The notes below the pieces were generated by a model. It saw only the letters and a list, made by a program, of their open reading frames with translations. It made no database searches and was not told the origin of the DNA. Positions 10,698 to 19,138 of a stretch of 64,000 nucleotides of DNA are shown piece after piece (the first letter of the stretch is position 1; each line of letters opens with the position of its first letter). The DNA comes from Rhodococcus rhodochrous (GTDB taxonomy: Bacteria; Actinomycetota; Actinomycetes; Mycobacteriales; Mycobacteriaceae), in the NCBI RefSeq assembly GCF_014854695.1, contig NZ_CP027557.1, positions 1,984,001 through 2,048,000 of the forward strand, given 5' to 3'. The position numbers were made by a program, and so were the translations under genes.

Positions 10698-11495
10698 GTG
10701 CCCGAAGGACACATCCTGCACCGGCTCGCCCGGCTGCACCACGAGTGGTACTCGGGTGCGCCGGTGCGGGTGTCCAGTCCGCAGGGGCGGTTCGCCGACG
10801 GTGCCGCCGCCGTGAACGGGCGCGTCCTGACCCACGCGGACGCGTGGGGCAAGCATCTCTTCCACCACTACGAGGGCGGTCTCGCCGTCCACGTGCATCT
10901 CGGTATCTACGGTGAGTTCACCGACCGCGCATTGCCGCTCGGCGAACCGGTCGGACAGGTACGGATGCGGATGATCGGCGCGCGCCACGGCAGCGACCTG
11001 CGAGGTCCGGCGGCGTGCGAGGTGCTCACCCCCGGCGAGGTCGAGGCGATCGAGGCCCGACTGGGTCCCGACCCACTACGTCCCGACGCCGATCCCGAGC
11101 GGGCGTGGCGTCGCATCGGCAGATCACGCACCGCGATCGGGGCGCTGCTCATGAACCAGGCGGTGATCGCCGGGGTCGGCAACGTGTACCGGGCCGAAGT
11201 GCTCTTCCGTCACGGCATCCACCCCGAACGTCCGGGAAACAAGCTGTCCCGCAGCGAATTCGACGCGATCTGGGTCGACCTCGTCGAACTGATGAACGTC
11301 GGTGTGGAGCACGGGCGCATGCACGTCGTGCGACCCGAACACGACCACGGCGCACCGGCCTACGCCAAGAACAGGCCCCGGACGTACGTCTATCGCCGTG
11401 CCGGCGAACCCTGCCGGATCTGCGGGACTCCCGTTCTGCACTCGGTCATGCAGGCGCGAAACCTGTTCTGGTGCCCGGTCTGTCAGCCCAGCTGA
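10698..11495 (+). CDS. nei: Fpg/Nei-family DNA glycosylase (endonuclease VIII-like)
   Basis: A 265-residue base-excision repair glycosylase/AP lyase. After Met removal the N-terminal Pro2-Glu3 (MPEGH) provides the Schiff-base nucleophile. AWGKHLFHH holds the conserved Lys, and the helix-two-turn-helix region is NQAVIAGVGNVYRAEVLF. A C-terminal zinc finger (CRICG...FWCPVC) completes the enzyme. It removes oxidised bases from DNA. The GTG at 10698 is fixed by the need for Pro2. It is translationally close-coupled to rpiB (3 nt gap). Confidence 0.95.
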   Translation: MPEGHILHRLARLHHEWYSGAPVRVSSPQGRFADGAAAVNGRVLTHADAWGKHLFHHYEGGLAVHVHLGIYGEFTDRALPLGEPVGQVRMRMIGARHGSDLRGPAACEVLTPGEVEAIEARLGPDPLRPDADPERAWRRIGRSRTAIGALLMNQAVIAGVGNVYRAEVLFRHGIHPERPGNKLSRSEFDAIWVDLVELMNVGVEHGRMHVVRPEHDHGAPAYAKNRPRTYVYRRAGEPCRICGTPVLHSVMQARNLFWCPVCQPS

Positions 11496-11529
11496 CCCGA
11501 CTCACAAGACCCGACTCGGAAGACCCGGA

Positions 11530-12324
11530 TCAGAAATCGAAGCCCCCGAAATCGAATCCGCCGCCGTCTCCGCCACCGAAGTCGCTGCCCCCGAAGTCGT
11601 CACCGCCTCCGTACTCGTCACCGCCTCCGTACTCGTCGCCCCCGCCGAAGTCGTCGCCCGTACCTGTCTCCGCCGACGGATCACCGACACCGGATTCGAA
11701 TGCCTGCGCGTCGTAGGGGACACCGGCCATCCCGGCGAACATCGTCGAGAAGAGCAGCATCGAGCCGACGCCCCACGCGCCCGCGACCAGGGCGGGCTTC
11801 CACCACGGCTCCGAATACCAGCCCGCAGGGACGGGCCGGCCCGCGACGCGGCCACCGGGGTAGTAGTTCGGCGTCGCGGAGGACGGTGACGGCGACGCGG
11901 CGATGGTGCGGCCCTCGAAGTCGACGGTGCGCTTCTCGGTGACCTCACCGGCGGACTTCTGTCCGTCGAGCGTCGGGATCTCCGGCCCCGGGTCCATGCC
12001 CATCGCCAGTCGCGCGGCGCGGATGTAGTACAGACCTTCGAGCGCGGTCTGTTTGGCGAGACGCGCCTGCATCGGCGAGTTCGCTTGCTCGATCTGGGAG
12101 CCGGCGGCGGTGAAGCGCTCGGAGGCGTCCGCCAGCGCCTGACGCGAGGCGTCGTCGGTGCCGGTCAGGTTGTAGATCTGGCCGCCGAGACGCTCGATCG
12201 CCTGCCGTGCGTCGGCCTTGGCGTCGTCGAGGGTGACGGTGCGGTGACGGGTGGTGCTCTTCTGGGAGCGGGAGACGAAGTACACCACGGCACCGACGGC
12301 GGCGAGGATGAGCAGAAGTTCCAC
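11530..12324 (-). CDS. Membrane-anchored protein with Gly/Asp-rich repeat tail
   Basis: A 264-residue protein of unknown function. A single N-terminal membrane segment (residues 1-18, MELLLILAAVGAVVYFVS) is followed by a predicted helical domain (DDAKADARQAIERLGGQIYNLTG to about residue 110). A linker leads to a second hydrophobic stretch (WWKPALVAGAWGVGSMLLFSTMFAGMAG). The tail is built of GGGDEY/GGGDDF-type repeats ending GGFDFGGFDF. The tail resembles those of TPM/YgcG or PspA-like envelope proteins, but no domain was recognised with confidence. It is the last gene of a minus-strand run. The ATG at 12324 has GGAAGGATC upstream. Confidence 0.7.
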   Translation of the reverse strand: MELLLILAAVGAVVYFVSRSQKSTTRHRTVTLDDAKADARQAIERLGGQIYNLTGTDDASRQALADASERFTAAGSQIEQANSPMQARLAKQTALEGLYYIRAARLAMGMDPGPEIPTLDGQKSAGEVTEKRTVDFEGRTIAASPSPSSATPNYYPGGRVAGRPVPAGWYSEPWWKPALVAGAWGVGSMLLFSTMFAGMAGVPYDAQAFESGVGDPSAETGTGDDFGGGDEYGGGDEYGGGDDFGGSDFGGGDGGGFDFGGFDF

Positions 12325-12379
12325 GGCCGATCCTTCCGGTGGGGGAGGGTCCTGTCCTCCAGCGTACCGACGCGGGGAG

Positions 12380-13486
12380 TCACTCCCCGAGGACGGCGCG
12401 CATCCCTTCCTGCAGGCACGAATCGAACGAATCGCGGTTGGGGACGACCGTGGGGTCCACCGCCAGGCCCATGCAGCAGGTGTCGCGGTAGGACATCGCC
12501 GACGCGGTCATCATCGCGCCGTCGGCCGCACCGAAGCCGTAGTACCGCTCGATCTTCGCGCCGCCGACGTAGAGCGGCGCGTGGGAACCGGGGAGCGTGG
12601 ACACCACCACGTCCCGCGGACCGACGGCGATGTCGGCCTGTGCACCGGCGGAGGATGGGAACGAGATGTCGATGCGCCGCATGAGATCGACCGCGTCCAT
12701 CGCCTGGAGGTCGGCCGCATCCTCGGGTGCCATGGGCACCGCTCCGCCGTCCGGCCCGGGGACGACGACGCGCAGGCCGTCGATCGAGCGACCGTGTCGC
12801 CGTCGGTACTCGCTGCACGCGAGGAGCATCGCAGCGGAGAACCCGCTCGACACGCGACAGCCCGCGCGTTCGCAGGCGTGACGCAGGGCGGTGAGATCCG
12901 CGTCGAGTACGTGCAGTCGCGGGGCGCGGGGTGCGGGCTCCTCGCGGTCGCAGGTGCGTCCGAGCAGGGCGTTGATCAATCCGGTGCCCAGCGAGGTGAA
13001 CACGTGTGCGGCGGTGCGGAACGACTCGGCGCTCTGCTCGGATACCGATTTCGCCCACGACAACATGGAATCGGACTGATCGGGCACCAGAGCGGAGCCG
13101 AGGTGGCGGAGACGGATCACCAGCGCCGACTGGCCGCCGTCGAGGCCGTCGAGCAGGGTCAGTTCCCAGCGCGGGTGCCGGAGACCGGCGGGGTCGGGTG
13201 CGGTCCGGGCGTAGGTGAGTACCTCCTCGAAACTCGCCGGGGCGGGCAGTGCGACCCGCTCGAGATGCCAGGGCGGATCCGAGTCCGGATGCCCGGTGCG
13301 TCGCGGCGGGTCGAGACCGAACGGAAGTTCCACCACCCGGTGCCGGAAGCTGGGCGATTCGTGGTTGCCCGGCGCGAGCACCGCCGCGACCCGATCCCAG
13401 TCCGGGGTGGCGTCGAGAAGGACGGCGGCGACGACCGAGGAGCCCGGTGAGCAGTCCCGGGCGAGGTCGTCGGAGGTGTCCTTCAC
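12380..13486 (-). CDS. WS/DGAT-like acyltransferase homolog lacking the HHxxxDG motif
   Basis: A 368-residue protein recognisable as a wax ester synthase/diacylglycerol acyltransferase. It has FRHRVVELPFGL and WHLERVALPAPASFEEVL in the N-terminal half. The C-terminal WS/DGAT domain carries DVVVSTLPGSHAPLYVGGAKIERYYGF. The family is about 450-480 residues; this copy is short at the N-terminus. The catalytic HHxxxDG is replaced by RHLGSAL (residues 127-133): the first His, the Asp and the Gly are all changed. It is therefore probably not a TAG/wax synthase. The GTG at 13486 is the likeliest start; no strong ribosome binding site is seen. Confidence 0.75.
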   Translation of the reverse strand: MKDTSDDLARDCSPGSSVVAAVLLDATPDWDRVAAVLAPGNHESPSFRHRVVELPFGLDPPRRTGHPDSDPPWHLERVALPAPASFEEVLTYARTAPDPAGLRHPRWELTLLDGLDGGQSALVIRLRHLGSALVPDQSDSMLSWAKSVSEQSAESFRTAAHVFTSLGTGLINALLGRTCDREEPAPRAPRLHVLDADLTALRHACERAGCRVSSGFSAAMLLACSEYRRRHGRSIDGLRVVVPGPDGGAVPMAPEDAADLQAMDAVDLMRRIDISFPSSAGAQADIAVGPRDVVVSTLPGSHAPLYVGGAKIERYYGFGAADGAMMTASAMSYRDTCCMGLAVDPTVVPNRDSFDSCLQEGMRAVLGE

Positions 13487-13605
13487 AACAGGGACGGTCT
13501 CATATCGTGAACGACCCACACCTGCGCTTGACTCTTGCTTTGCACTATCGAGTCGAAAAGGTGACACGTCGTTGCTGGATTCGGGATGACCCCACGTGCC
13601 GGTCC

Positions 13606-14181
13606 TCACCTCCGTGCTCGCCCTTTCCAACGTCCGACGGCCACTGCGCCCAGACCCGCCGCGGCGATCCACGGTGCACCCGAGACGAGTGGATCGAGCC
13701 ACTGGTGATTGACATCGGCACGCGAACTCCGACGTCGCGACGCCCCACCGTGCGCGGTGATCTCCGCCCGGAGGCCGCTCTCGGTCACCGGATTGTCGGG
13801 ACGGCCCTGCAACAGCGCCCGCACCCGGCTCTCGGCGACGTCGATGCGGTCGGCGCCGATCAGGAGCAACCAGTGCGCGGCGCGCCCCTCGCTGTACCGG
13901 CGGTAGGCGTGCCTGCGCACCACACCGGACAGTCCCTTCAGCGGCGCCGTGGTGCCGAAGACCGGCGTGACGAAGGCGTGCTCGATCGAACGTTCGCGGG
14001 TCTCGTGTCCCGGCTGGCGTTCGGGGAAGTCCCAGTGCGCACCGGTCGCCTCGGGCGCGAAGCGTTCCTTCGGCACCGACGGACGGTCGCGCGGATCCAG
14101 GTCGACTCCCCACCCGGGGATGCGGGCCCGCAGCTGGTCGGGGGTCTCGGGCGGTTCGGGCTTGTCCGCGGTGTAGGCCAT
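13606..14181 (-). CDS. Conserved hypothetical protein with C-terminal membrane helix
   Basis: A 191-residue protein that I cannot assign to a named family. It begins with a charged, Pro-rich segment (MAYTADKPEPPETPDQLRARIPGWGVDLDP). A conserved-looking core follows (ERFAPEATGAHWDFPERQPGHETRERSIEHAFVTPVFGT and RIDVAESRVRALLQGRPDNP). It ends in one hydrophobic helix with a basic cap (WIAAAGLGAVAVGRWKGRARR), suggesting a tail-anchored membrane protein. It starts 11 bp downstream of the zinc ADH gene, behind a GAGGA, so the two are probably co-expressed. Confidence 0.65.
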   Translation of the reverse strand: MAYTADKPEPPETPDQLRARIPGWGVDLDPRDRPSVPKERFAPEATGAHWDFPERQPGHETRERSIEHAFVTPVFGTTAPLKGLSGVVRRHAYRRYSEGRAAHWLLLIGADRIDVAESRVRALLQGRPDNPVTESGLRAEITAHGGASRRRSSRADVNHQWLDPLVSGAPWIAAAGLGAVAVGRWKGRARR

Positions 14182-14192
14182 GGTGGTCCTCC

Positions 14193-15341
14193 TCAGCTCC
14201 CGTCGGCGACGATGATCGGCTTGATGCACCCGTCGAGCTTCGACGAGAACATGTGGTAGGCCTCCGCGATGTGTTCGAGCGGGACGCGGTGCGTGACGAT
14301 GTCGTTCGGTTTCAGGTAGCCGTTGCGGACGTGTTCGAACAGTCTCGGCCACTGGCGTTTGACGGGGCACTGGTTCATCCGCAGTGTCAGACCCTTGTTG
14401 AGTGCGTCGCCGAACTTCACGGCACTGAAGATCGGGCCGTAGGCGCCCATCACCGAGATGGTGCCGCCCTTGCGGACACCGTCGATGGCCCAGTTCAGCG
14501 CGACCGGCGAGCCCCCCTGCATCTTCAGCTTCGCGGCTGTGACGTGTTGCAGGAAATTCCCGTCGGCCTCTGCGCCGACGGCGTCGATGGCGACGTCCGC
14601 CCCGAGGTGACCGGTGATCTTCTTCAGGTGGACGACGATGTCGTCGTACTCCGCGAAGTTGTAGGTCTCGGCGTGCGCGAAGGTCCGGGCCTTCTCCAGT
14701 CGGTACTCGAGATGGTCGATCACGATCACCCGGCCGGCGCCCATGAACCAGGCGGACTTCGCCGCGTACAGGCCCACCGGTCCGGCGCCGAAGACCACGA
14801 CCGTGTCGCCCTCGACGATGTCACCGAGCTGTGCACCGAAGTAGCCGGTCGCGAGGGCGTCGGTGAGCATCAGGGCGTCCTCGCCGTCCATCCAGTCGGG
14901 AACGATGGTGGGGCCGACATCGGCGAACGGCACCCGCACGAACTCGGCCTGGCCGCCGTCGTAGCCGCCGCAGGTGTGCGAGTAGCCGTAGATGCCGCCG
15001 ACCGCGGTGGCGTTGGGGTTGACATTGTGGCAGTTGGAGTAGAGGCCGCGCGCGCAGAAGAAGCACGACCCGCAGAAGACGTTGAACGGGACCATGACCC
15101 GGTCGCCGGGTTTCAGGCTCTGCACCGATGGCCCGACCTCGTGGACCACCCCGACGAACTCGTGACCGAAGGTCGTACCGACGCGGGTGTCGGGCATCAT
15201 CCCGTGGTAGAGGTGCAGGTCGGAACCGCAGATCGCCGCCAACTCGACGCGCACGATGGCGTCGTTGGGGTGCTCGATCCGGGGAATGTCCTTCTCTTCG
15301 ACGCGGACCCGATAGGGGCCGCGATAGACCATCGCGCGCAT
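14193..15341 (-). CDS. Zinc-dependent alcohol dehydrogenase, formaldehyde-dehydrogenase-like
   Basis: A 382-residue medium-chain dehydrogenase. Catalytic zinc ligands are seen in CGSDLHLYHG (Cys, with the nearby His) and GHEFVG (His-Glu). The structural zinc lobe is CGSCFFCARGLYSNC. The Rossmann motif GAGPVGLYAAK indicates NAD(P) binding. The overall form (GGYDGGQAEFVRVPFADVG, long C-terminal half) matches glutathione-independent formaldehyde dehydrogenase-like ADHs. The substrate is not certain. It stands between a YbdK-type ligase gene upstream and an unknown membrane protein gene downstream, all minus strand with short gaps. A start at 15341 gives the conserved MRAMVYRGPYRVRVEE. Confidence 0.9.
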   Translation of the reverse strand: MRAMVYRGPYRVRVEEKDIPRIEHPNDAIVRVELAAICGSDLHLYHGMMPDTRVGTTFGHEFVGVVHEVGPSVQSLKPGDRVMVPFNVFCGSCFFCARGLYSNCHNVNPNATAVGGIYGYSHTCGGYDGGQAEFVRVPFADVGPTIVPDWMDGEDALMLTDALATGYFGAQLGDIVEGDTVVVFGAGPVGLYAAKSAWFMGAGRVIVIDHLEYRLEKARTFAHAETYNFAEYDDIVVHLKKITGHLGADVAIDAVGAEADGNFLQHVTAAKLKMQGGSPVALNWAIDGVRKGGTISVMGAYGPIFSAVKFGDALNKGLTLRMNQCPVKRQWPRLFEHVRNGYLKPNDIVTHRVPLEHIAEAYHMFSSKLDGCIKPIIVADGS

Positions 15342-15413
15342 AGGTGCTCCCTCGTCGTGCTCGTGTGGTCGCGAATACCCGAGGGAAAGTGCTCCAAACG
15401 GCAGGTCGTGGGA

Positions 15414-16631
15414 TCAGAGCGCCGGGACGTCCGGGGCGGGGTGGACGCCGCCGGACAGAGGAGGAGTCTGCGGTCCGTCGACGAACGCCCGGCGCAGGGC
15501 ATCGACGACGTCGGCGACGGCGTGACGGCGGGCGAACGCGCGTCGCTGCAGCATCGCCCCGGTGCCGCGGGCGAGGATCGCCTCCCACATCGCCACCGCG
15601 CACCGGCGGTCGCCGGTCTCCTCGAGTTGGGGGCCGATGTGGCGGAGGAATGCGCGGAAGGACTGCTGCGCGGTGGTGGGCCGCCCGGTGAACACGTCGA
15701 CGGCACGTCCGGTCGGCCCCTCGCGCGCGGCACACAGATAGGCGGCGTGGACGACCTCGTCGGCGACCGGGGGAGCAGCGGTGCCCTCCCGGACCTCGCG
15801 TTCGGCGGTGGCGACGAGCGCGCGGACGAGCATCGCCAGGAGAACCGTCTCGTCGACCGTCGCCGGGACGTCGCTCACCCGCACCTCGACGGTGGGCAGA
15901 TGCGCCGAGGGACGTACGTCCCAATAGACCATGCCCGGATCGAGGATGTTGCCGCTGTCGATCATCATGGCGACGATCGCGTCGTAGTGCTCCGCCGACG
16001 TGAAACGTGGGGGAGGGCCCGCGCACGGCCACCGGGAGGCCATGATCGCCCGCCAGCTGGCGTACCCGGTGTCGCGGCCCCGATGGAGGGGCGAGTTGGC
16101 CGTCGCGGCCAGCAGGGTGGGCAACCACACCCGGACGTGGTTGCACACCAGGACGGCGGTCTCGCGGTCCGCGACACCGACATGGACGTGGCAGCCGCAG
16201 ACCTCCTGCTCCTCGACGAGACGTCCGTACCGCTCGGCCATCGTCCGGTAGCGCGGCACATCCGTCACGGACGCGAGCTGTTGGAGTACGGGCGACACAC
16301 CCGACGCGAGCAGACCCACGTGCGCCTCCCGCGCGGCCGCGGCCGCGATGGTCCGGCCTTCGACGACACGCGCGCGCAGTTCGGTCGAGCTGTGGCAGAC
16401 CGGTGTGTTCACCTCGACCTGGGTGCGTTTGAGCTCGTAGTCCAGGTCGAGTCCGAGTCGGGCAGCGGCGGCCACGACGAGGTCGTTGCTCGCGGTGAGC
16501 CGTTCGGAGGTGGGGTCGACGAGGAAGAACTCCTCCTCGACGCCGACGGTCGGAGCGGATGTCGGGAGGCCGTGTCCGGCGCCCGCGGCGGCCGCAGGCG
16601 ATTGGGGATTCGGTCCGTGCCACCGAGGCAT
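15414..16631 (-). CDS. YbdK-type carboxylate-amine ligase (GCS2 family)
   Basis: A 405-residue ATP-dependent ligase of the glutamate-cysteine ligase 2 family. GVEEEFFLVDP at the N-terminus, CGCHVHVGV in the middle and PTVEVRVSDVP later are characteristic. Biochemically these proteins show weak glutamate-cysteine ligase activity, and the natural substrate is usually unknown. Actinobacteria of this type use mycothiol, so glutathione synthesis should not be assumed. The ATG at 16631 has GGGAGG 5-6 nt upstream. It is the first gene of a minus-strand run with the zinc ADH. Tandem repeats lie in its long upstream region. Confidence 0.88.
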   Translation of the reverse strand: MPRWHGPNPQSPAAAAGAGHGLPTSAPTVGVEEEFFLVDPTSERLTASNDLVVAAAARLGLDLDYELKRTQVEVNTPVCHSSTELRARVVEGRTIAAAAAREAHVGLLASGVSPVLQQLASVTDVPRYRTMAERYGRLVEEQEVCGCHVHVGVADRETAVLVCNHVRVWLPTLLAATANSPLHRGRDTGYASWRAIMASRWPCAGPPPRFTSAEHYDAIVAMMIDSGNILDPGMVYWDVRPSAHLPTVEVRVSDVPATVDETVLLAMLVRALVATAEREVREGTAAPPVADEVVHAAYLCAAREGPTGRAVDVFTGRPTTAQQSFRAFLRHIGPQLEETGDRRCAVAMWEAILARGTGAMLQRRAFARRHAVADVVDALRRAFVDGPQTPPLSGGVHPAPDVPAL

Positions 16632-16652
16632 CGTTGCCTCCCTGCATAGCGA

Positions 16653-16694
16653 GGCGCCGTCGGTACAGCCGGCGCCGTCGGAGACGCCGGCGCC
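16653..16694. repeat. 18-bp tandem repeat next to the ligase start
   Basis: Two copies of an 18-bp unit starting GGCGCCGTCGG (16653-16670 and 16671-16688) plus a partial third GGCGCC. Each unit contains the palindrome GGCGCC. They lie 22 bp upstream of the ligase start codon, in its 5' untranslated region or core promoter. Confidence 0.75.
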
Positions 16695-16985
16695 TTCTCG
16701 ACCGACCGCTGACCTACGGGGGTGAGACGACGATACTCGGATTTCACACCGGAGAACGGGGTTCGGTGGGGGACCGGGGACCGACCGGAGCCGTTCCCGA
16801 CTCCGGCCGGCCGGAGGTGGGGCGAGGCCGGTTCCTCGACACCCCCCTGCGGTGTCATCCGACGACGCCCCACCGGTTCGCGGTCGCGTCCGCTCGGGGG
16901 ACACGACGGGGATGGCGACGCGGTGGTACGTGCGGTCGTCGGAATGCGGGTGGGCAGGGCCGGCCCGAACGGAACCGACACGGAG

Positions 16986-17063
16986 GTCGATGTGACCGAC
17001 GGTAGTGAACTGTCGATGTGACCGACGATAGTGAACTGTCGATGTCACAGACGGTGGCGGACT
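16986..17063. repeat. 26-bp tandem repeat, three copies
   Basis: Units at 16986-17011, 17012-17037 and 17038-17063 begin GTCGATGTGACCGACG and end in ACT. Copies 1 and 2 differ by one base; copy 3 is diverged. Read on the minus strand, copies 1 and 2 carry TACCGT and TATCGT, both matching a TANNNT -10 hexamer. This may be a tandem promoter or repeated operator for the ligase gene. Confidence 0.85.
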
Positions 17064-17247
17064 GCAGCCGAGGTCGCATTCGGACGACCTGTGGTGGGGC
17101 TGCTTCTCAACCTCGACGGCATGATGACACCCCTCGGGACGATGTGTCCAGAAATGTGCATGTCACCTGCCGGAAACCGGACGTCGGGGGATCGGTCCGG
17201 AACGACGAAGCCCGCCGGTGCTGTGCGCACCCGGCGGGCTTCCTCCG

Positions 17248-17321
17248 TGGAGGGGATGACGGGAATCGAACCCGCGTAGCCAGTTTGGAAGACTGGGGCT
17301 CTACCATTGAGCTACATCCCC
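17248..17321 (-). tRNA. tRNA-Gly (anticodon TCC)
   Basis: A complete cloverleaf reads on the minus strand. The acceptor GGGGATG pairs with CATCCCC, the D arm is GCTCAATGGTAGAGC, the anticodon loop CTTCCAA gives TCC, and the T arm is GGGTTCGATTCCC. CCA is encoded at the 3' end (17248-17250). Confidence 0.97.
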
Positions 17322-17460
17322 GTTGCGGCTGCGGCGCCGGTGTAGACCGGTGCTGCGGCTTGCGAGATGAGACTGTACCGGACCTCGCTTTGGATTTCAT
17401 AATCGGGGGGCCGTAGGATTCTGCGATGGGTCCCGCGGTCGGATGCGGTGCCTTCACGAC

Positions 17461-17537
17461 CGGGATGTGGCGCAGCTTGGTAGCGCATCCGCTTTGGGAG
17501 CGGAGGGTCGCAGGTTCGAATCCTGTCATCCCGACCA
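17461..17537 (+). tRNA. tRNA-Pro (anticodon TGG)
   Basis: The acceptor CGGGATG pairs with CATCCCG. The D arm is GCGCAGCTTGGTAGCGC, the anticodon stem TCCGC/GCGGA encloses TTTGGGA (anticodon TGG), and the T arm is CAGGTTCGAATCCTG. A CCA end is encoded. It lies directly upstream of tig, as in other Mycobacteriales. Confidence 0.97.
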
Positions 17538-17604
17538 GATCGAACAGCGTCAGCGCGCTCAGTAGTGACACGAACGACCGACAAGAGAGCACGACAGAAG
17601 GAGC

Positions 17605-18996
17605 ATGTCCGTGAAGAGCACCGTCGAGCAGCTGAGCCCGACGCGAGTCCGTATCAATGTTGAGGTGCCCTTCGAGGAGCTCCAGCCTGATTTCGACCGC
17701 GCTTTCAAGGCCCTCGCCGGCCAGGTCCGCATCCCGGGCTTCCGCCCCGGTAAGGCTCCTCGCAAGATCCTCGAGGCCCGCGTCGGCCGCGGCGCCGTTC
17801 TGGACCAGGTCATCAACGAGGCCATCCAGAGCCGCTACAGCGAGGCCGTGACCGCGAACGACGTCAAGGTCATCAGCCAGCCCGAGATCGACGTCACCAA
17901 GCTCGAGGACAACGTCGAGCTGGCGTTCACCGCCGAGGTCGACGTCCGTCCCGAGATCACCCTCCCCGATTTCTCCGAGATCGCCGTCACCGTCGATCCC
18001 GTCGAGATCACCGACGAGGACATCGCCGAGCAGATGCTGTCGCTGCGTCAGCGCTTCGGCACCCTGACGGGCGTCGAGCGTCCGGTGCAGGACGGCGACT
18101 TCGTCTCCATCGACCTGTCCGCGACGGTCGACGGCAACGAGGTTCCCGAGGCCGCCACCGAGGGCCTGTCGCACGAGGTCGGCTCCGGCCAACTCATCGA
18201 CGGACTCGACGAGGCGATCATCGGCCTGTCCGCCGGCGAGTCGAAGGAGTTCACCTCCACACTGGTCGCCGGCGAGTACGCCGGTAAGGAAGCCGTCGTC
18301 ACCGTCAAGGTCAACACCGTCAAGCAGCGCGAGCTGCCCGAGGCCGACGACGAGTTCGCGCAGCTCGCGAGCGAGTTCGACACCATCGGCGAGCTCGAGG
18401 CCGACCTCCGCGAGCGCGTCCAGCGCGTCAAGCAGGTCGAGCAGGCCGGCCAGATCCGCGACAAGGTCCTCGAGGTTCTCCTCGAGACCGTCGAGATCCC
18501 GGTTCCCGAGGCCGCCGTCCAGGCCGAGGTCGACAGCGCGCTGCACGACGCGATCCACGAGCTCGATCACGACGAGACCAAGCTGAACGAGCTGCTCGAG
18601 GCTCAGGGTACGAGCCGCGAAGAGTTCGACAAGGAAGCACGCGAGTCCGCCGAGCGTTCGGTGAAGACCCAGCTGCTCCTCGACGCGATCGCCGAGGCGG
18701 AGAACACCACGGTCGAGCAGCAGGAGCTGACCGAGCGCATCTTCTTCCAGGCGCAGCGCTACGGCATTCCGCCGGAGCAGTTCATCCAGCAGATCAGCCA
18801 GGCCAACCAGCTCGGTGCCGTCTTCGCCGACGTCCGCCGCGGCAAGGCACTCGGCACCGTCGTCGATCGCGCCAACGTGACCGACACCACGGGTGCGACC
18901 GTCGACACCGCCGAGCTGTTCGGCACCAAGAAGGACGACGACGCCGAGGGCGAGAACGCCGAGGCGGAGACCACCGAGGACTCGGCCTCCGAGTAG
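17605..18996 (+). CDS. tig: Trigger factor
   Basis: A 463-residue ribosome-associated chaperone and peptidyl-prolyl isomerase. The ribosome-binding signature is in the N-terminal domain ([17 protein letters not shown], containing the FRxGxxP loop). The FKBP-type domain covers about residues 150-245 ([15 protein letters not shown]). A long helical arm domain follows, with an acidic, Ala/Glu-rich tail after residue 430. Length is normal. The ATG at 17605 follows AAGGAG. It is upstream of clpP1-clpP2-clpX, tying nascent-chain folding to the Clp protease, as in most bacteria. A strong hairpin after the gene separates it from clpP1. Confidence 0.97.
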   Translation: MSVKSTVEQLSPTRVRINVEVPFEELQPDFDRAFKALAGQVRIPGFRPGKAPRKILEARVGRGAVLDQVINEAIQSRYSEAVTANDVKVISQPEIDVTKLEDNVELAFTAEVDVRPEITLPDFSEIAVTVDPVEITDEDIAEQMLSLRQRFGTLTGVERPVQDGDFVSIDLSATVDGNEVPEAATEGLSHEVGSGQLIDGLDEAIIGLSAGESKEFTSTLVAGEYAGKEAVVTVKVNTVKQRELPEADDEFAQLASEFDTIGELEADLRERVQRVKQVEQAGQIRDKVLEVLLETVEIPVPEAAVQAEVDSALHDAIHELDHDETKLNELLEAQGTSREEFDKEARESAERSVKTQLLLDAIAEAENTTVEQQELTERIFFQAQRYGIPPEQFIQQISQANQLGAVFADVRRGKALGTVVDRANVTDTTGATVDTAELFGTKKDDDAEGENAEAETTEDSASE

Positions 18997-19055
18997 TCGG
19001 ACGACCCACGGAGATTCGAAACCCCAGGGGCACGAATTTCCGCTTTCAGCGAAGA

Positions 19056-19093
19056 GGGGCGGCACCGGGCATCCGGTGCCGCCCCGTTTCGTT
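19056..19093 (+). terminator. Rho-independent terminator after tig
   Basis: A perfect 13-bp stem (GGGGCGGCACCGG, 19056-19068, with its complement at 19073-19085) with a GCAT loop, followed by GTTTCGTT. clpP1 begins 46 bp later and must have its own promoter, or rely on read-through. Confidence 0.9.
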
Positions 19094-19138
19094 AGTGTCA
19101 GTGTCAGCAACCCACGATCGACGAGAAGGCAGGTACCC

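Larger units (their letters stand above)
16632..17247. other. 616-bp non-coding interval upstream of the carboxylate-amine ligase
   Basis: I see no convincing gene here. Short frames overlap on both strands but have no ribosome binding site and no family-like residues. The interval contains two sets of tandem repeats (16653-16694 and 16986-17063, listed separately) and ends at tRNA-Gly. Its length and repeat content suggest a regulated promoter for the minus-strand ligase-ADH run. Confidence 0.5.

Noticed and set aside
8898-10988. A 696-residue minus-strand open frame across sfnG and rpiB
   Set aside because: It spans three plus-strand genes with clear motifs and shows only mirror-frame composition.
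16409-16981. Minus-strand frames in the region upstream of the carboxylate-amine ligase
   Set aside because: They overlap the ligase N-terminus in another frame or lack start signals. The interval is better explained as a repeat-rich promoter region.
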